DNA of 64,000 nt. Origin: an uncultured Opitutales bacterium (GTDB lineage: Bacteria; Verrucomicrobiota; Verrucomicrobiia; Opitutales; Intestinicryptomonadaceae). Positions 37,866-46,918 of the stretch are shown in pieces. The notes under the pieces are model-generated. The model searched no databases and was not told the origin of the DNA. It worked only from the letters and a program-made list of their open reading frames with translations. The stretch spans positions 1-64,000 of the forward strand of contig CALXLX010000043.1 of NCBI GenBank assembly GCA_944389315.1. Reading direction: 5' to 3'. The first letter of the stretch is position 1; the number at the start of each line of letters is the position of its first letter. Made by a program: the position numbers and the translations under genes.

Positions 37866-39608
37866 ATGCTGACCGTCATAGGACTCGTCTGCTCGGTGCT
37901 TTTGTTGCTGGGCTATTTTTTTTACTCTCCGATAGTCGAGAAGTGGATGGGCGCACGCGCCGATATTCCCACTCCCGCAGTCGCTAAAAACGACGGCATA
38001 GACTTTAGCCCCACAGACCGTTTCACTATATTCGGGCACCATTTCAGCGCCATAGCCGGCTCTGGGCCCATAATAGGGCCGGTGATAGCCGCCTCTTTCT
38101 TCGGGTGGGGGCCTGCCCTTTTGTGGATAGTGCTTGGAGCCATATTCATAGGCGGCGTGCACGACTACACCGTGACGATGGCCTCATTGAGGCACGGGGG
38201 CAACTCCGTAGCGGCGATATGCCGCAACTACATGGGCAAATACACCTACAAGCTGTTTTTGATATTTGTATGGGCCACCCTCTGCTACGTCATACTCGTC
38301 TTTACGGACCTTACCGTGGCAAGCTTCGCACCCGATGTAAACAGGGTTGCAAGCACGGAGGACATACAGAGCAAAAACGGCGGCGTGGCGGCAACATCCA
38401 CCCTGTTTATAATGATATACAGCATGATATACGGCTGGATAAAGCGCAGGGGCTTTGTAAAGCAGTCAGTGCTAGTAGCCATATCGGTGTTTCTGGTGTT
38501 CTTTTCAATATATGTGGGCAGGCTCATGCCCCTCGACCAGAACATACTGCCGGAGTTTTTCTTCGACATGCCTTCGCGCTACTGGATGTATCTGGGAATA
38601 ATAATATACTGCCTCTTTGCGTCGGTGCTTCCGGTATCGTGGCTGCTGCAGCCGAGGGATTTTCTCACGTCGTTTCTGCTGTACGCATGCCTGATAGGCG
38701 GCCTGCTCGGCTTGGTGTTCGCCTTCGGCACTCCCACTGCGGAGGTGAATTTCCCCTTCTTCAAGGGCTTTGAAACGGAGATAGGGTTTCTGTTCCCGGT
38801 GTTGTTTGTGACCATAGCCTGCGGCGCGGTCAGCGGCTTCCACTCCACGGTGGCCTCGGGGACTACTTCAAAACAGCTTTCAAACGAGATGCACGCAAGG
38901 CCTGTGGCGTATCTGTCCATGATAATAGAGGGCATACTGGCGGTTCTGGCGGTCTCGAGCGTAATAATAATAGCCGACAAAGCCCAGGGCGCAAGCCCTG
39001 TGGAGATATTCTCGCAGGGGTTCGGCAAGATGGTTTCCACACTCGGGTTCTCGGACGCCTTTGCTGCGGAATTCGCCCTGATAAGCCTGTCTTGCTTCCT
39101 GATGACGACACTCGACGCCTGCACGAGGCTTGCCCGCTATACCTTGCAGGAGCTTTTCGGGCTGGAGAAGTCGCAGTTTAGGCTCCTGACAACTATAGTC
39201 TGCCTGGCGCTGCCGAGCATACTTATATTCACGCCCATACACGACGCACAGGGCAACATAATTCCCGCATGGAAGGCCATATGGCCGCTCTTTGGAGCCA
39301 TGAACCAGCTTCTTGCAGCGATAAGCCTTCTTGTGGTTTTCCTCTGGCAGCGTTCAAAGGGCAGGCGCGCGCTGTACATAGCAATACCGATGGTTCTGGT
39401 TGCAGTATCGGCCATAACGGAGCTTTGTACGCGCGCTTATGCGGAATTTTTCGTCCACAAGAGCACGAACTATCTTATAGGGGTGACTGCGGTTTTCCTC
39501 GCGGTGTTTGCCCTGCTGATAGCCGCCGACGGAGTGGTCCGCATGTTCAAGCCTGTCAGGAATGATTATATTGAAGAAACAGAAGTTCCTTCGGAGTCTA
39601 GAGCTTGA
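37866..39608 (+). CDS. cstA: Carbon starvation protein A (CstA/BtsT-like transporter)
   Basis: CstA-family proteins carry pyruvate and perhaps peptides across the inner membrane. The 580-residue protein has the family blocks FTIFGHHFSAIAGSGPIIGP and LGAIFIGGVHDYTVTMASLRHGG, with many helices throughout. The length is shorter than E. coli CstA (701). The ATG lies after an AT-rich leader with TTGAAT upstream. It overlaps glnD by 47 bases, so expression is coupled to nitrogen signalling. The upstream region is divergent with the glycyl-tRNA synthetase gene. Confidence 0.93.
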   Translation: MLTVIGLVCSVLLLLGYFFYSPIVEKWMGARADIPTPAVAKNDGIDFSPTDRFTIFGHHFSAIAGSGPIIGPVIAASFFGWGPALLWIVLGAIFIGGVHDYTVTMASLRHGGNSVAAICRNYMGKYTYKLFLIFVWATLCYVILVFTDLTVASFAPDVNRVASTEDIQSKNGGVAATSTLFIMIYSMIYGWIKRRGFVKQSVLVAISVFLVFFSIYVGRLMPLDQNILPEFFFDMPSRYWMYLGIIIYCLFASVLPVSWLLQPRDFLTSFLLYACLIGGLLGLVFAFGTPTAEVNFPFFKGFETEIGFLFPVLFVTIACGAVSGFHSTVASGTTSKQLSNEMHARPVAYLSMIIEGILAVLAVSSVIIIADKAQGASPVEIFSQGFGKMVSTLGFSDAFAAEFALISLSCFLMTTLDACTRLARYTLQELFGLEKSQFRLLTTIVCLALPSILIFTPIHDAQGNIIPAWKAIWPLFGAMNQLLAAISLLVVFLWQRSKGRRALYIAIPMVLVAVSAITELCTRAYAEFFVHKSTNYLIGVTAVFLAVFALLIAADGVVRMFKPVRNDYIEETEVPSESRA

Positions 39609-42381
39609 GGCCGACAAGCTTTTCGGCTCTGCCGAAAAGCTGTCGAAGAAGCGCCCGAGGGAGATTACCTCAAAGCTGAGGGAGTACCTCTCCTTCGCGC
39701 ACGATTTGATTCTCTCGGCGCACAAGGATGGAGCCGGTGGGCGGACCGTCTGCGGGCTGAACAGTTTTACCGTAGACGAGATGGTCAGAAGGCTGTACGC
39801 GGCGTTTCTGCTCAGGCGGCCGGCGGCGGTTCGCAAACTTTTCAGCTCGAGGTTCTCAATAGTTGCCACGGGCGGATACGGCAGGCGCGAGCTCTGCCCC
39901 AAGAGCGACGTTGACATAGGCTTTCTCTATGACGAGAACCGCTCGCCCATCTCCGGGGAGCTGAAGAGCCTTGTCATAGACGAGATAATGTATCCGCTCT
40001 GGGACACGGGGCTAAAGCTCGGGCATTCAAGCCGCAACATTGCCGAAGTACTCGAGGAGGCAAAGACAAACATACTCACGCGCACGTCTATGCTCGATTT
40101 GCGGCACATATGCGGCTGCGCGAGGCTCACCGAGCGCTGCGGCAGAGAATTTAAGGCGCAGAATGCGCCCATGGCTGCCGAGCATATAGACGAGCTTTTC
40201 AGGCTCAAGCGCGACAGGCACGCCAAGTACGGCTGGAGCCCATACGTGCAGGAGCCAAACATAAAAAACGGCATAGGCGGCCTGAGGGACTACCAGACCA
40301 TATCGTGGATGGCGCAGCTTAAATACGGCGGCAAGTTCAGGAGGCTCGCGGAGATGAAGATAGTATCCACCGCTGAGTTCCGCGCCATGGAAAAGGCGTA
40401 CGACTTCCTCCTGCGCGTCAGGAACGACATGCACTACACCGCGAGGCGCCCGGCGGACCTTCTCGACATAAACTCGCAGGCGCGCATAGCCCGCCATCTG
40501 GGGTTCAAGCAGCGAGACATAATTTTGCGCAGCGAGAAGTTCATGCGCAAGGTCTATTTCTGTTTCCGCGACATAGACAACATTTCCAAGGCCGCGCGCA
40601 AGCGCATGAAGATAGTTCTGCCAGACGACGTTTTAAAGTCCATACTCCCCGCGGACATAAATCTTGGAGAGGGGGAGCGCATATCCGTCGACGGCTTTTG
40701 GATTTGCAACGGCTCGATAACGCCGCACAATTCGTCCGTGTTTAGGAAGGACCCCACCCGCCTGATAAAGGTGTTTTTATACTGCCAGAAATACGGGGTA
40801 ATTCCCAGCGACAAGCTCGAGATACTCATAAAGGATTCCATCGGGTTGATAGACGATTCCGTGCGCGCCAACGAGAGCGCAAACATGGCTTTCAGGAGCA
40901 TAATGAAAAAGCCCGGCTTCGTTGCGCCCATACTTGAGAGAATGCACTTCTGGGGGGTGCTTGGGGCTTTCATAAAGGAGTTCGGCGAGCTGACCTGCCT
41001 TGTTCAGCACGAGTTCTACCACCGCTACACGGCCGACGTTCACACGCTAAACACCATAGCCGAGCTCGACAAGGTCTTCAGGGCGCGCGTTGAGGAGACC
41101 CTCTACGGGGATTATCACGCCGCGATAACAAGCACGCAGTCGCCCGGGCTTTTATACTTTATAATGCTGCTGCACGACATAGGCAAGTCGGACGGCATAA
41201 AGGGGCACGCGCACGCCTCTGCGGAGGTTTCAAAAAAGATACTCTCGCGCTTCGAGCTTCCGCAGAGCATGACGGAGAACGCCTTGTTTGTCATAGAGAA
41301 TCATCTGATGATGGCGCGCTTCTGGCAGACGCACGACGTCGAGGACGAATCTGCCGTGGAGTCTTTCGCGGACATGGTTATGGACGAGGAAAAGTTAAAA
41401 TACCTCTACGTCATGACATTCTGCGACGCCAAGGGAACCGCGGACGGTTTTTGGAATTCGTACAAGCAGAGCCTTCACACGTCCCTTTACAGGGGCGCCC
41501 TAAGAAAGCTGCGCAACGACGAGACCCAGATACGCGAATTTTACGAGAACCGCAAGGCCAAGGTGCTTGCCGAGATACTTCAGATGGAGGAGTTCTCCGG
41601 TTCCGAGCGCGAGGTGTTGGAGCATTTCAGCAACCTTCCGCGGAATTATTTTCTCTTCCACGGCAGGGACGATTTGGCGTTGCATCTGCGCATGATACAC
41701 ACACTCAGGGCAAAGAGGGCCGAAGACCCCGACAATGCCGAGGTTGACGCAATATTCGAGTGGCAGGACGACCCCAACCACTCCCTTAGCAAGCTTTGCA
41801 TAGTATCCGAGGAGCGCAAGGGTTTGTTCTTCAAGATATGCGGGGCCATAACCATAGCTGGCTTAAACATACTAAGTTCAAAGGTGCTTTCCAGGAGCGA
41901 CGGCATAACCATAGACACTTTTGCCCTTACGGCCATAGGCGGCGGTCCCGTGGCAAACGAGAGAATGAGAACCCGCTTCAAAGACGCCTTCACAAAAGTG
42001 ATGCGCCAGCCCGACGATACGATAAACACCATAGAAAAGATATGGAAGGACACCATAATCCCCTTTAAGACGGAGGCGCGGGTTAAGCTCTCCAAGGCCT
42101 CCGGGGCGCCGAATTCCGTTCTTATAGAGGTGGACGCCTACGACAGCGCTGGGCTGCTTTTCAAGGTTGCAAAGGACATATCCGACAACGGCTTCGACAT
42201 ACGTTTTGCGAGGATAAACACCGAGCGCAACTGGGCGTCGGACTCCTTCATAGCTGCGGATCTTTCAGGAGAGCCTTCGCAGGAGCGTTATTCCAAAATT
42301 GCCAAGGATCTGGCAAAAATGCTCTCCACGGACAACGGAAATTCGAGCGCGGCGGCAAGTTTGGCCTCGGGCAAAAAATAA
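39562..42381 (+). CDS. glnD: [Protein-PII] uridylyltransferase
   Basis: GlnD adds UMP to PII when glutamine is scarce and removes it when glutamine is abundant. The 939-residue protein has the nucleotidyltransferase motif GGYGRRELCPKSDVDIGFL (about residue 105). An HD phosphohydrolase domain carries HDIGK near residue 537, preceded by HRYTADVHTLNTI. Two C-terminal ACT domains begin near 745 and 852 and sense glutamine. Its start lies inside cstA. PII itself (glnB) is not in the window. Confidence 0.96.
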   Translation: MIILKKQKFLRSLELEADKLFGSAEKLSKKRPREITSKLREYLSFAHDLILSAHKDGAGGRTVCGLNSFTVDEMVRRLYAAFLLRRPAAVRKLFSSRFSIVATGGYGRRELCPKSDVDIGFLYDENRSPISGELKSLVIDEIMYPLWDTGLKLGHSSRNIAEVLEEAKTNILTRTSMLDLRHICGCARLTERCGREFKAQNAPMAAEHIDELFRLKRDRHAKYGWSPYVQEPNIKNGIGGLRDYQTISWMAQLKYGGKFRRLAEMKIVSTAEFRAMEKAYDFLLRVRNDMHYTARRPADLLDINSQARIARHLGFKQRDIILRSEKFMRKVYFCFRDIDNISKAARKRMKIVLPDDVLKSILPADINLGEGERISVDGFWICNGSITPHNSSVFRKDPTRLIKVFLYCQKYGVIPSDKLEILIKDSIGLIDDSVRANESANMAFRSIMKKPGFVAPILERMHFWGVLGAFIKEFGELTCLVQHEFYHRYTADVHTLNTIAELDKVFRARVEETLYGDYHAAITSTQSPGLLYFIMLLHDIGKSDGIKGHAHASAEVSKKILSRFELPQSMTENALFVIENHLMMARFWQTHDVEDESAVESFADMVMDEEKLKYLYVMTFCDAKGTADGFWNSYKQSLHTSLYRGALRKLRNDETQIREFYENRKAKVLAEILQMEEFSGSEREVLEHFSNLPRNYFLFHGRDDLALHLRMIHTLRAKRAEDPDNAEVDAIFEWQDDPNHSLSKLCIVSEERKGLFFKICGAITIAGLNILSSKVLSRSDGITIDTFALTAIGGGPVANERMRTRFKDAFTKVMRQPDDTINTIEKIWKDTIIPFKTEARVKLSKASGAPNSVLIEVDAYDSAGLLFKVAKDISDNGFDIRFARINTERNWASDSFIAADLSGEPSQERYSKIAKDLAKMLSTDNGNSSAAASLASGKK

Positions 42382-42389
42382 GGACCACC

Positions 42390-43298
42390 ATGATAATGCC
42401 TACCGGATTAAAGAGAATGCTTTTCACGGCGGCCTGCATGCTTTTGCTCTGCTGCGGGGCATGGGCGCAGGAGCAAATAAGGGTATTGGCCGTGGCGGAC
42501 ATACAGTACGCCCCCAAGCCAACAAGGGGGAACAGATACTATGCCGATTCCCTAAAAAAGCTCGAGAGCTTGGAGAGGGCCGAGGGTAAAAATAACTTTT
42601 CGTTTATGGTAAACCTCGGCGACAGCGTGGACTCGCATGCAGAAAACCTCGCACCCGTCCTTGAGGCGCTGGAAAAATTCTCCTGCCCGAAACGCCACGT
42701 CATGGGAAACCACGACCTTGCCGATTCGGCGGAGAATGTCGACAAGCTGCAAAAGGCTCTCGGGATAGGCAACCCGCCCTACTCCTATTTCGACATGGGA
42801 ACATGGAGGTTTATTTTTCTCGACTCAAACTCGCTCTGCGAGATGGACCCCCGCAAGAAGTTTCCGGAGCAGGTAAAGGCCCTGAGGGAAAAGGTGGAGA
42901 AATCGGGCAGAAAATATAAAATTTACAACGGCGGGTTGGACAAAAAACAGCTCGAATGGCTGGACGCCACGCTTGCCGACGCCGACGCCAAAGGCCTGAA
43001 GGCGGCCATGTTTGCCCACTCACCCATAGACTCCAAGTACGACACCCTCAACAACGCCTCCGAGGTATTGGAATTGCTAAAACGGCACGCCAGCGCAAAG
43101 ATATGGATAAACGGCCACAGGCACAAGGGCGGATACGAAAAGCCCTTCAACACCCACCTGCTGACTGTAAACGGCCTTATAGAGGACGCGCCCGACACGG
43201 TTTCCTACGCTATTTTGACGTTTTCTGACGGCAAGGTATTCGTAGAGGGCAAGGGGAAGATGAAGTCTTACGAGCTGCCCATAGACGCTTCAAAATAA
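42390..43298 (+). CDS. Secreted calcineurin-like metallophosphoesterase
   Basis: The 302-residue protein has a signal peptide (MLFTAACMLLLCCGAWA) and the metal motifs of the calcineurin-like superfamily: VADIQY, GDSVDSH, GNHDLAD and GHRHKGG. In that order they supply the two-metal site. The arrangement resembles ADP-ribose/CDP-alcohol phosphohydrolase relatives, but the substrate is unknown. It starts eight bases after glnD and is the third gene of that operon. A terminator-like hairpin lies about 200 bases downstream. Confidence 0.88.
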   Translation: MIMPTGLKRMLFTAACMLLLCCGAWAQEQIRVLAVADIQYAPKPTRGNRYYADSLKKLESLERAEGKNNFSFMVNLGDSVDSHAENLAPVLEALEKFSCPKRHVMGNHDLADSAENVDKLQKALGIGNPPYSYFDMGTWRFIFLDSNSLCEMDPRKKFPEQVKALREKVEKSGRKYKIYNGGLDKKQLEWLDATLADADAKGLKAAMFAHSPIDSKYDTLNNASEVLELLKRHASAKIWINGHRHKGGYEKPFNTHLLTVNGLIEDAPDTVSYAILTFSDGKVFVEGKGKMKSYELPIDASK

Positions 43299-43491
43299 GC
43301 CCGCCAAGCGGCATTTTGATCCGTGAAGGCAAGAGGTGGATTCCCCGGCGCATACATAGTCTTAACCCGCAAGGAGTGTTTTTCCGCCTCTATGAGAAGG
43401 CATAAAATGTGCGCGCGCCCTCCCCTGGACTCCCCTTAAAAGCACGCCGCCGCGCCGCCTGAAACATGCCTATTGCGCGAATTTAGACGCG

Positions 43492-43524
43492 GCTTGCCCT
43501 TTGCATAACGGGCAAGCAATTTTT
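43492..43524 (+). terminator. Terminator-like hairpin after the metallophosphoesterase gene
   Basis: GCTTGCCC (43492-43499) pairs with GGGCAAGC (43510-43517) around ten bases and is followed by AATTTTT. Its T-run is on the plus side, fitting the cstA-glnD-phosphoesterase operon despite the long gap. Confidence 0.65.
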
Positions 43525-43548
43525 CGGCGGACGCGCTCTTTTACGCCG

Positions 43549-44124
43549 CTACTTCAAAATTTCCTGAACGGCGGAGATTATCTCCCCCACGCACGCCAAA
43601 CGCCCTTTTTGCACCGAGCCGCACGCAAGCTCCCCGCTGTCGGGCCCCACAAACTTAACCCCGCGCGCGGCGAGCTTTTCTATGTTTTCCGACACCGCCG
43701 CGCTCTCGTACATCACGCCGTTCATGGCCGGCGCAATCAGAACCTTCGCCTTCGTTGCCATATAGACAGAAGATAGCATATCCGGGGCAAGGCCGCAGGC
43801 GAAATTTCCTATCATATTGGCAGTGGCGGGAGCCACAAGCAGAAGCTCCGCGCTCTCGGCAAGGGAGATATGCTCGGGCTTCCAAGAGTCTATCTCGCAC
43901 CACATGTCGCAATATACCTTGTTGCGGGAGAGCGTCTGAAATATGCGCTCGGATATCAATTTTCTGGCGTTGGCCGTCATTATCACGGTGACGTCCGCGC
44001 CGAGCTTCCTCAAGGCGGAAACTATGTCCGCGGCCTTGTACACCGCGATGGAGCTGCACACGCCCATAACTATGCGCCTGCCCTTCAAAGGGGTTTCGCG
44101 CCGAACGGAGGAATCGCTTTTCAT
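43549..44124 (-). CDS. coaC: Phosphopantothenoylcysteine decarboxylase (stand-alone CoaC)
   Basis: CoaC removes CO2 from phosphopantothenoylcysteine with FMN in coenzyme A synthesis. The 191-residue flavoprotein has VMGVCSSIAVYKAADIV, the catalytic-histidine block KPEHISLAESA, APAMNGVMY (active-site Asn) and ACGSVQKGRLA. In most bacteria CoaC is fused to CoaB, but here the frame ends after the CoaC domain. A separate CoaB must be elsewhere, or it may be the EpiD/Dfp-like type. The ATG at 44124 is preferred over a TTG at 44151. It is divergent from rsmE. Confidence 0.9.
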   Translation of the reverse strand: MKSDSSVRRETPLKGRRIVMGVCSSIAVYKAADIVSALRKLGADVTVIMTANARKLISERIFQTLSRNKVYCDMWCEIDSWKPEHISLAESAELLLVAPATANMIGNFACGLAPDMLSSVYMATKAKVLIAPAMNGVMYESAAVSENIEKLAARGVKFVGPDSGELACGSVQKGRLACVGEIISAVQEILK

Positions 44125-44183
44125 GAAAAATATTTTTGCAAAGCGCGCCAAAAGCGCAAGAGTATATTTGAAAACATTAAGCC

Positions 44184-44948
44184 ATGTCGGGATTCAGAGC
44201 ATATTTCGAGCCGAAGTCCGCGCCCCTATGCGGAGAGACTATAGAGCTGTCCGAGGCCGAAAGCAGGCATCTTTGCGGCTCGCTCAGAGCCGCGGAGGGA
44301 GACTGCGTCACGCTGTTTAATTTAGAGGGCGCAATAGCGGTATGCAAGATAAGCAAGGCCTCGCGCTCAAGGGCGGAGGTGGAAGTCATATCGCCCTGCG
44401 GGAGAAAAGCGCCGCAAACGCATATAAGCCTTGCCATCTGCCTGCCGGCGAGCTCCGTATTCGACGAGATTCTGCGCCAGTCCGTGGAGATAGGAGCGGC
44501 GGAAATAATACCTCTGCTATCGGAAAACTCGCAGGTGAGGCTCTCTGAAAAGGACGCGGAGAGAAAAATGTCGAAATGGCGGGTAAAGCTGATAGAGGCA
44601 ATAAAGCAGTCTGCCAACTTCACCCCCACCGGCATACGCCCCGTATCGCGCATAGAGGACTTCCTCGAAGACTGCATGGGAACTCCCCGTTTTGACGCCA
44701 TGTTTTGCGCGAGCCTCCAGGCGGATTCAAAACCCATTTTGCAGAGCGCTCTAGGCGTGGTAAAAAGCCGGCAGGACAAAATATGCGTGCTGATAGGCCC
44801 CGAGGGAGACCTGTCTGAAAGGGAGTACGCCCTCGCCGCAAAAGCCGGCTTTCTCCCCGTAAGCCTCGGAGAAAACGTAATGAAGTGCGATACCGCCTGC
44901 GCGTGCGCGCTATGCGTCTTAAAGGCGGCGGCCGAGTCTAAAGATTGA
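44184..44948 (+). CDS. rsmE: 16S rRNA m3U1498 methyltransferase
   Basis: RsmE methylates U1498 of 16S rRNA. The 254-residue protein has the N-terminal PUA-like start (FRAYFEPKSAPLCGETIEL) and SPOUT motifs: ILRQSVEIGAAEIIPLLSE and the C-terminal LIGPEGDLSEREYALA with LGENVMKCDTACACAL. The knot motif differs slightly from the more common GPEGGF and LRxETA. It is divergent from coaC and ends about 190 bases before the next gene. Confidence 0.92.
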   Translation: MSGFRAYFEPKSAPLCGETIELSEAESRHLCGSLRAAEGDCVTLFNLEGAIAVCKISKASRSRAEVEVISPCGRKAPQTHISLAICLPASSVFDEILRQSVEIGAAEIIPLLSENSQVRLSEKDAERKMSKWRVKLIEAIKQSANFTPTGIRPVSRIEDFLEDCMGTPRFDAMFCASLQADSKPILQSALGVVKSRQDKICVLIGPEGDLSEREYALAAKAGFLPVSLGENVMKCDTACACALCVLKAAAESKD

Positions 44949-45135
44949 CTCCGCCGGCAATCGAAAATCAGCCAACGGCAAGACCCCCATGCCGCGCCGC
45001 AGTTTTCCAAAGGGCAAATGCGCCGCTTGAATGCTTTTAAAGAGGCGGGGCGGGCAGCGTGTAAAAATAGCTACTTTTTGAGTTTTTTTAGGCTGCGGTA
45101 CGGCACTTTTCGACAAAATATCTGTCAAATTAGGC

Positions 45136-46614
45136 GTGGAATTTTTGAGGAAATCGCTGGTAATCGCGTTTGGGGCGCTGAGTTTGTTCTTCGCCGTGGT
45201 TGCGGTATTAAGGCATTTTGAACAATCGGGCTCAACTTCCTCAGACGTATCTACATATGCGGTAGAATGGACCGCAGATTTCAGAAACACAGCCGAGAAG
45301 GCCGGCAAACCCGTATTTTTGTTCATGTGCGCGGACATGCGCGCGCTGAAAAATCCAGAGGCGCTAAAAATACTGCGCAAATACTATACTGTGGCCAGGA
45401 TGAACGTTTCCGCAAACCCGGCGGACTACGCCGTGTTAAAATCCGTCTACAAGCTTGGCGGCGCGCGCGGGGAACCAAAGGCGGCAATACTCACGCCGGA
45501 ACTTGTCCCGATAGTAATAGCCTCAAAATTCCCCGAGTCGGACACCGCCGGCATGCCCGCCCTCCCGACGACTCTCGCAGCCTGCGCAAAACTATGCAAG
45601 ACCTCTGCGGAACAATTTAGGAAAACCGGAAAGCGCATAGAAGCAAAGCTTTCGGACGACGCGTCTAACGCCCCCGACCTTCCCAAGATCCTCTCGGACG
45701 GAACGCTCGCGATGCATTCCGTATGGAGCGTCTCAGAGATAGTTTGGCTGATGAGAAATTCTAAAAGTTCAGAGATTCCAAACGCTCTCCTTTGCGAGAA
45801 CGCCAGATTGTCTTTTGCGATGTTCGCGCGCAGTCCGCGCGTGACAAACAGGGCAATAGCCTTCAAGGCCGCATATGAAATAGTCAGAAGGCTGCAGACG
45901 GACAAGAGGGAAAATCCCTTGTTTCTGAGGGCTCTCGCCTCGGCGGCGATGGTCTTGGGCGACAGGAAACTCACGGCGACGGCCGTCGCCATAGCCGATG
46001 AAATCCTCAAGAAAAAAGGCAAAGACGGCCTATTCTTCGAGCGGATGCACTATCCCGTATCAGAAAACGCCCTTATGGCGAGCGCTCTTTGCTATGTGTA
46101 CAAGGCATCCGGGCAGGATAGATTCCTGGAGGCCGCAAAAGCCTGCATGGACACTTTGACAAAATCTATGTCGGAAAGTCCCAAAGCGCTGGCTTTTGAA
46201 AACTCCCAGGCGTCTTTGGAGGAGGTAGCCTTCTGCGCGCGCGCCTGCGCGGACATATACATACTGAACAGAGAGGACCGCTTCAGGCTAAACACAACGG
46301 CATTTTTAAACATGGCCTACGAGAATTTCTACCACGACGGGGCGTTCAGGCTAAATTCAAATTCAAGCCCGCTCGCGCGTCTGGCAAGGCCCCCGGCAAA
46401 TAAGGACTCAAACATGCCTTCGGCCGAAGGCGTAATAGCCCAGCTTGAAAGCGACAGGCGCAACCTGAAACTCCTCGACGAACCGCTCTTCACATTCAAC
46501 GTATCCGAAAAAATATCGGAGCTGTCGGCAAGAAACCTGTCTATATCACCATTCGAAAATCTGGGGAAGGCGTCTTTGCGCCTGGCGCTTATGCCGAACA
46601 TCCTCATGAAATAG
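45136..46614 (+). CDS. Secreted protein with thioredoxin-like and alpha-barrel-like regions
   Basis: The 492-residue product has an N-terminal membrane anchor (LVIAFGALSLFFAVVAVL) and a thioredoxin-like stretch (AGKPVFLFMCADMRAL, residues ~55-70). The CxxC active pair is absent. The C-terminal half is helical, with DFMKAxDTL-like repeats (RFLEAAKACMDTL), recalling the AGE-barrel end of YyaL/thioredoxin-six-hairpin proteins. I cannot assign a function. It uses a GTG start at 45136 and stands alone, upstream of nifJ on the opposite strand. Confidence 0.7.
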   Translation: MEFLRKSLVIAFGALSLFFAVVAVLRHFEQSGSTSSDVSTYAVEWTADFRNTAEKAGKPVFLFMCADMRALKNPEALKILRKYYTVARMNVSANPADYAVLKSVYKLGGARGEPKAAILTPELVPIVIASKFPESDTAGMPALPTTLAACAKLCKTSAEQFRKTGKRIEAKLSDDASNAPDLPKILSDGTLAMHSVWSVSEIVWLMRNSKSSEIPNALLCENARLSFAMFARSPRVTNRAIAFKAAYEIVRRLQTDKRENPLFLRALASAAMVLGDRKLTATAVAIADEILKKKGKDGLFFERMHYPVSENALMASALCYVYKASGQDRFLEAAKACMDTLTKSMSESPKALAFENSQASLEEVAFCARACADIYILNREDRFRLNTTAFLNMAYENFYHDGAFRLNSNSSPLARLARPPANKDSNMPSAEGVIAQLESDRRNLKLLDEPLFTFNVSEKISELSARNLSISPFENLGKASLRLALMPNILMK

Positions 46615-46843
46615 CTTTTTTGCCTCCATAAAGGGCAATGCTAACTTAAATCCCCCTATACGCCTTGTCCTGGGCAGAAAATTTCACCTTATTAAGGGGA
46701 AAAACACCCATAGAAAATCCCTCCCGGGTTCCAATCGGAAATGAGAGCGGCCTGCGGGGCTTTGTGCCCTTTCGGCCGCGGCGCCTCAGGCGGGCAAAAA
46801 TGCACCATTCTCAAAAATATGCCATTTTTCAGGGACAAAAAAA

Positions 46844-46866
46844 GCGGCGGGAGAAAATCCCGCCGC
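46844..46866 (-). terminator. Terminator after nifJ
   Basis: GCGGCGGGA (46844-46852) pairs with TCCCGCCGC (46858-46866) around GAAAA. An A-run to the left (46837-46843) gives a U-tract read leftward. It is about 50 bases beyond the nifJ stop. Confidence 0.85.
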
Positions 46867-46918
46867 ATATTTTTCCCTGCAACTCCGAACGGAACTGCAA
46901 AGGCGTTTTTATAAAACG

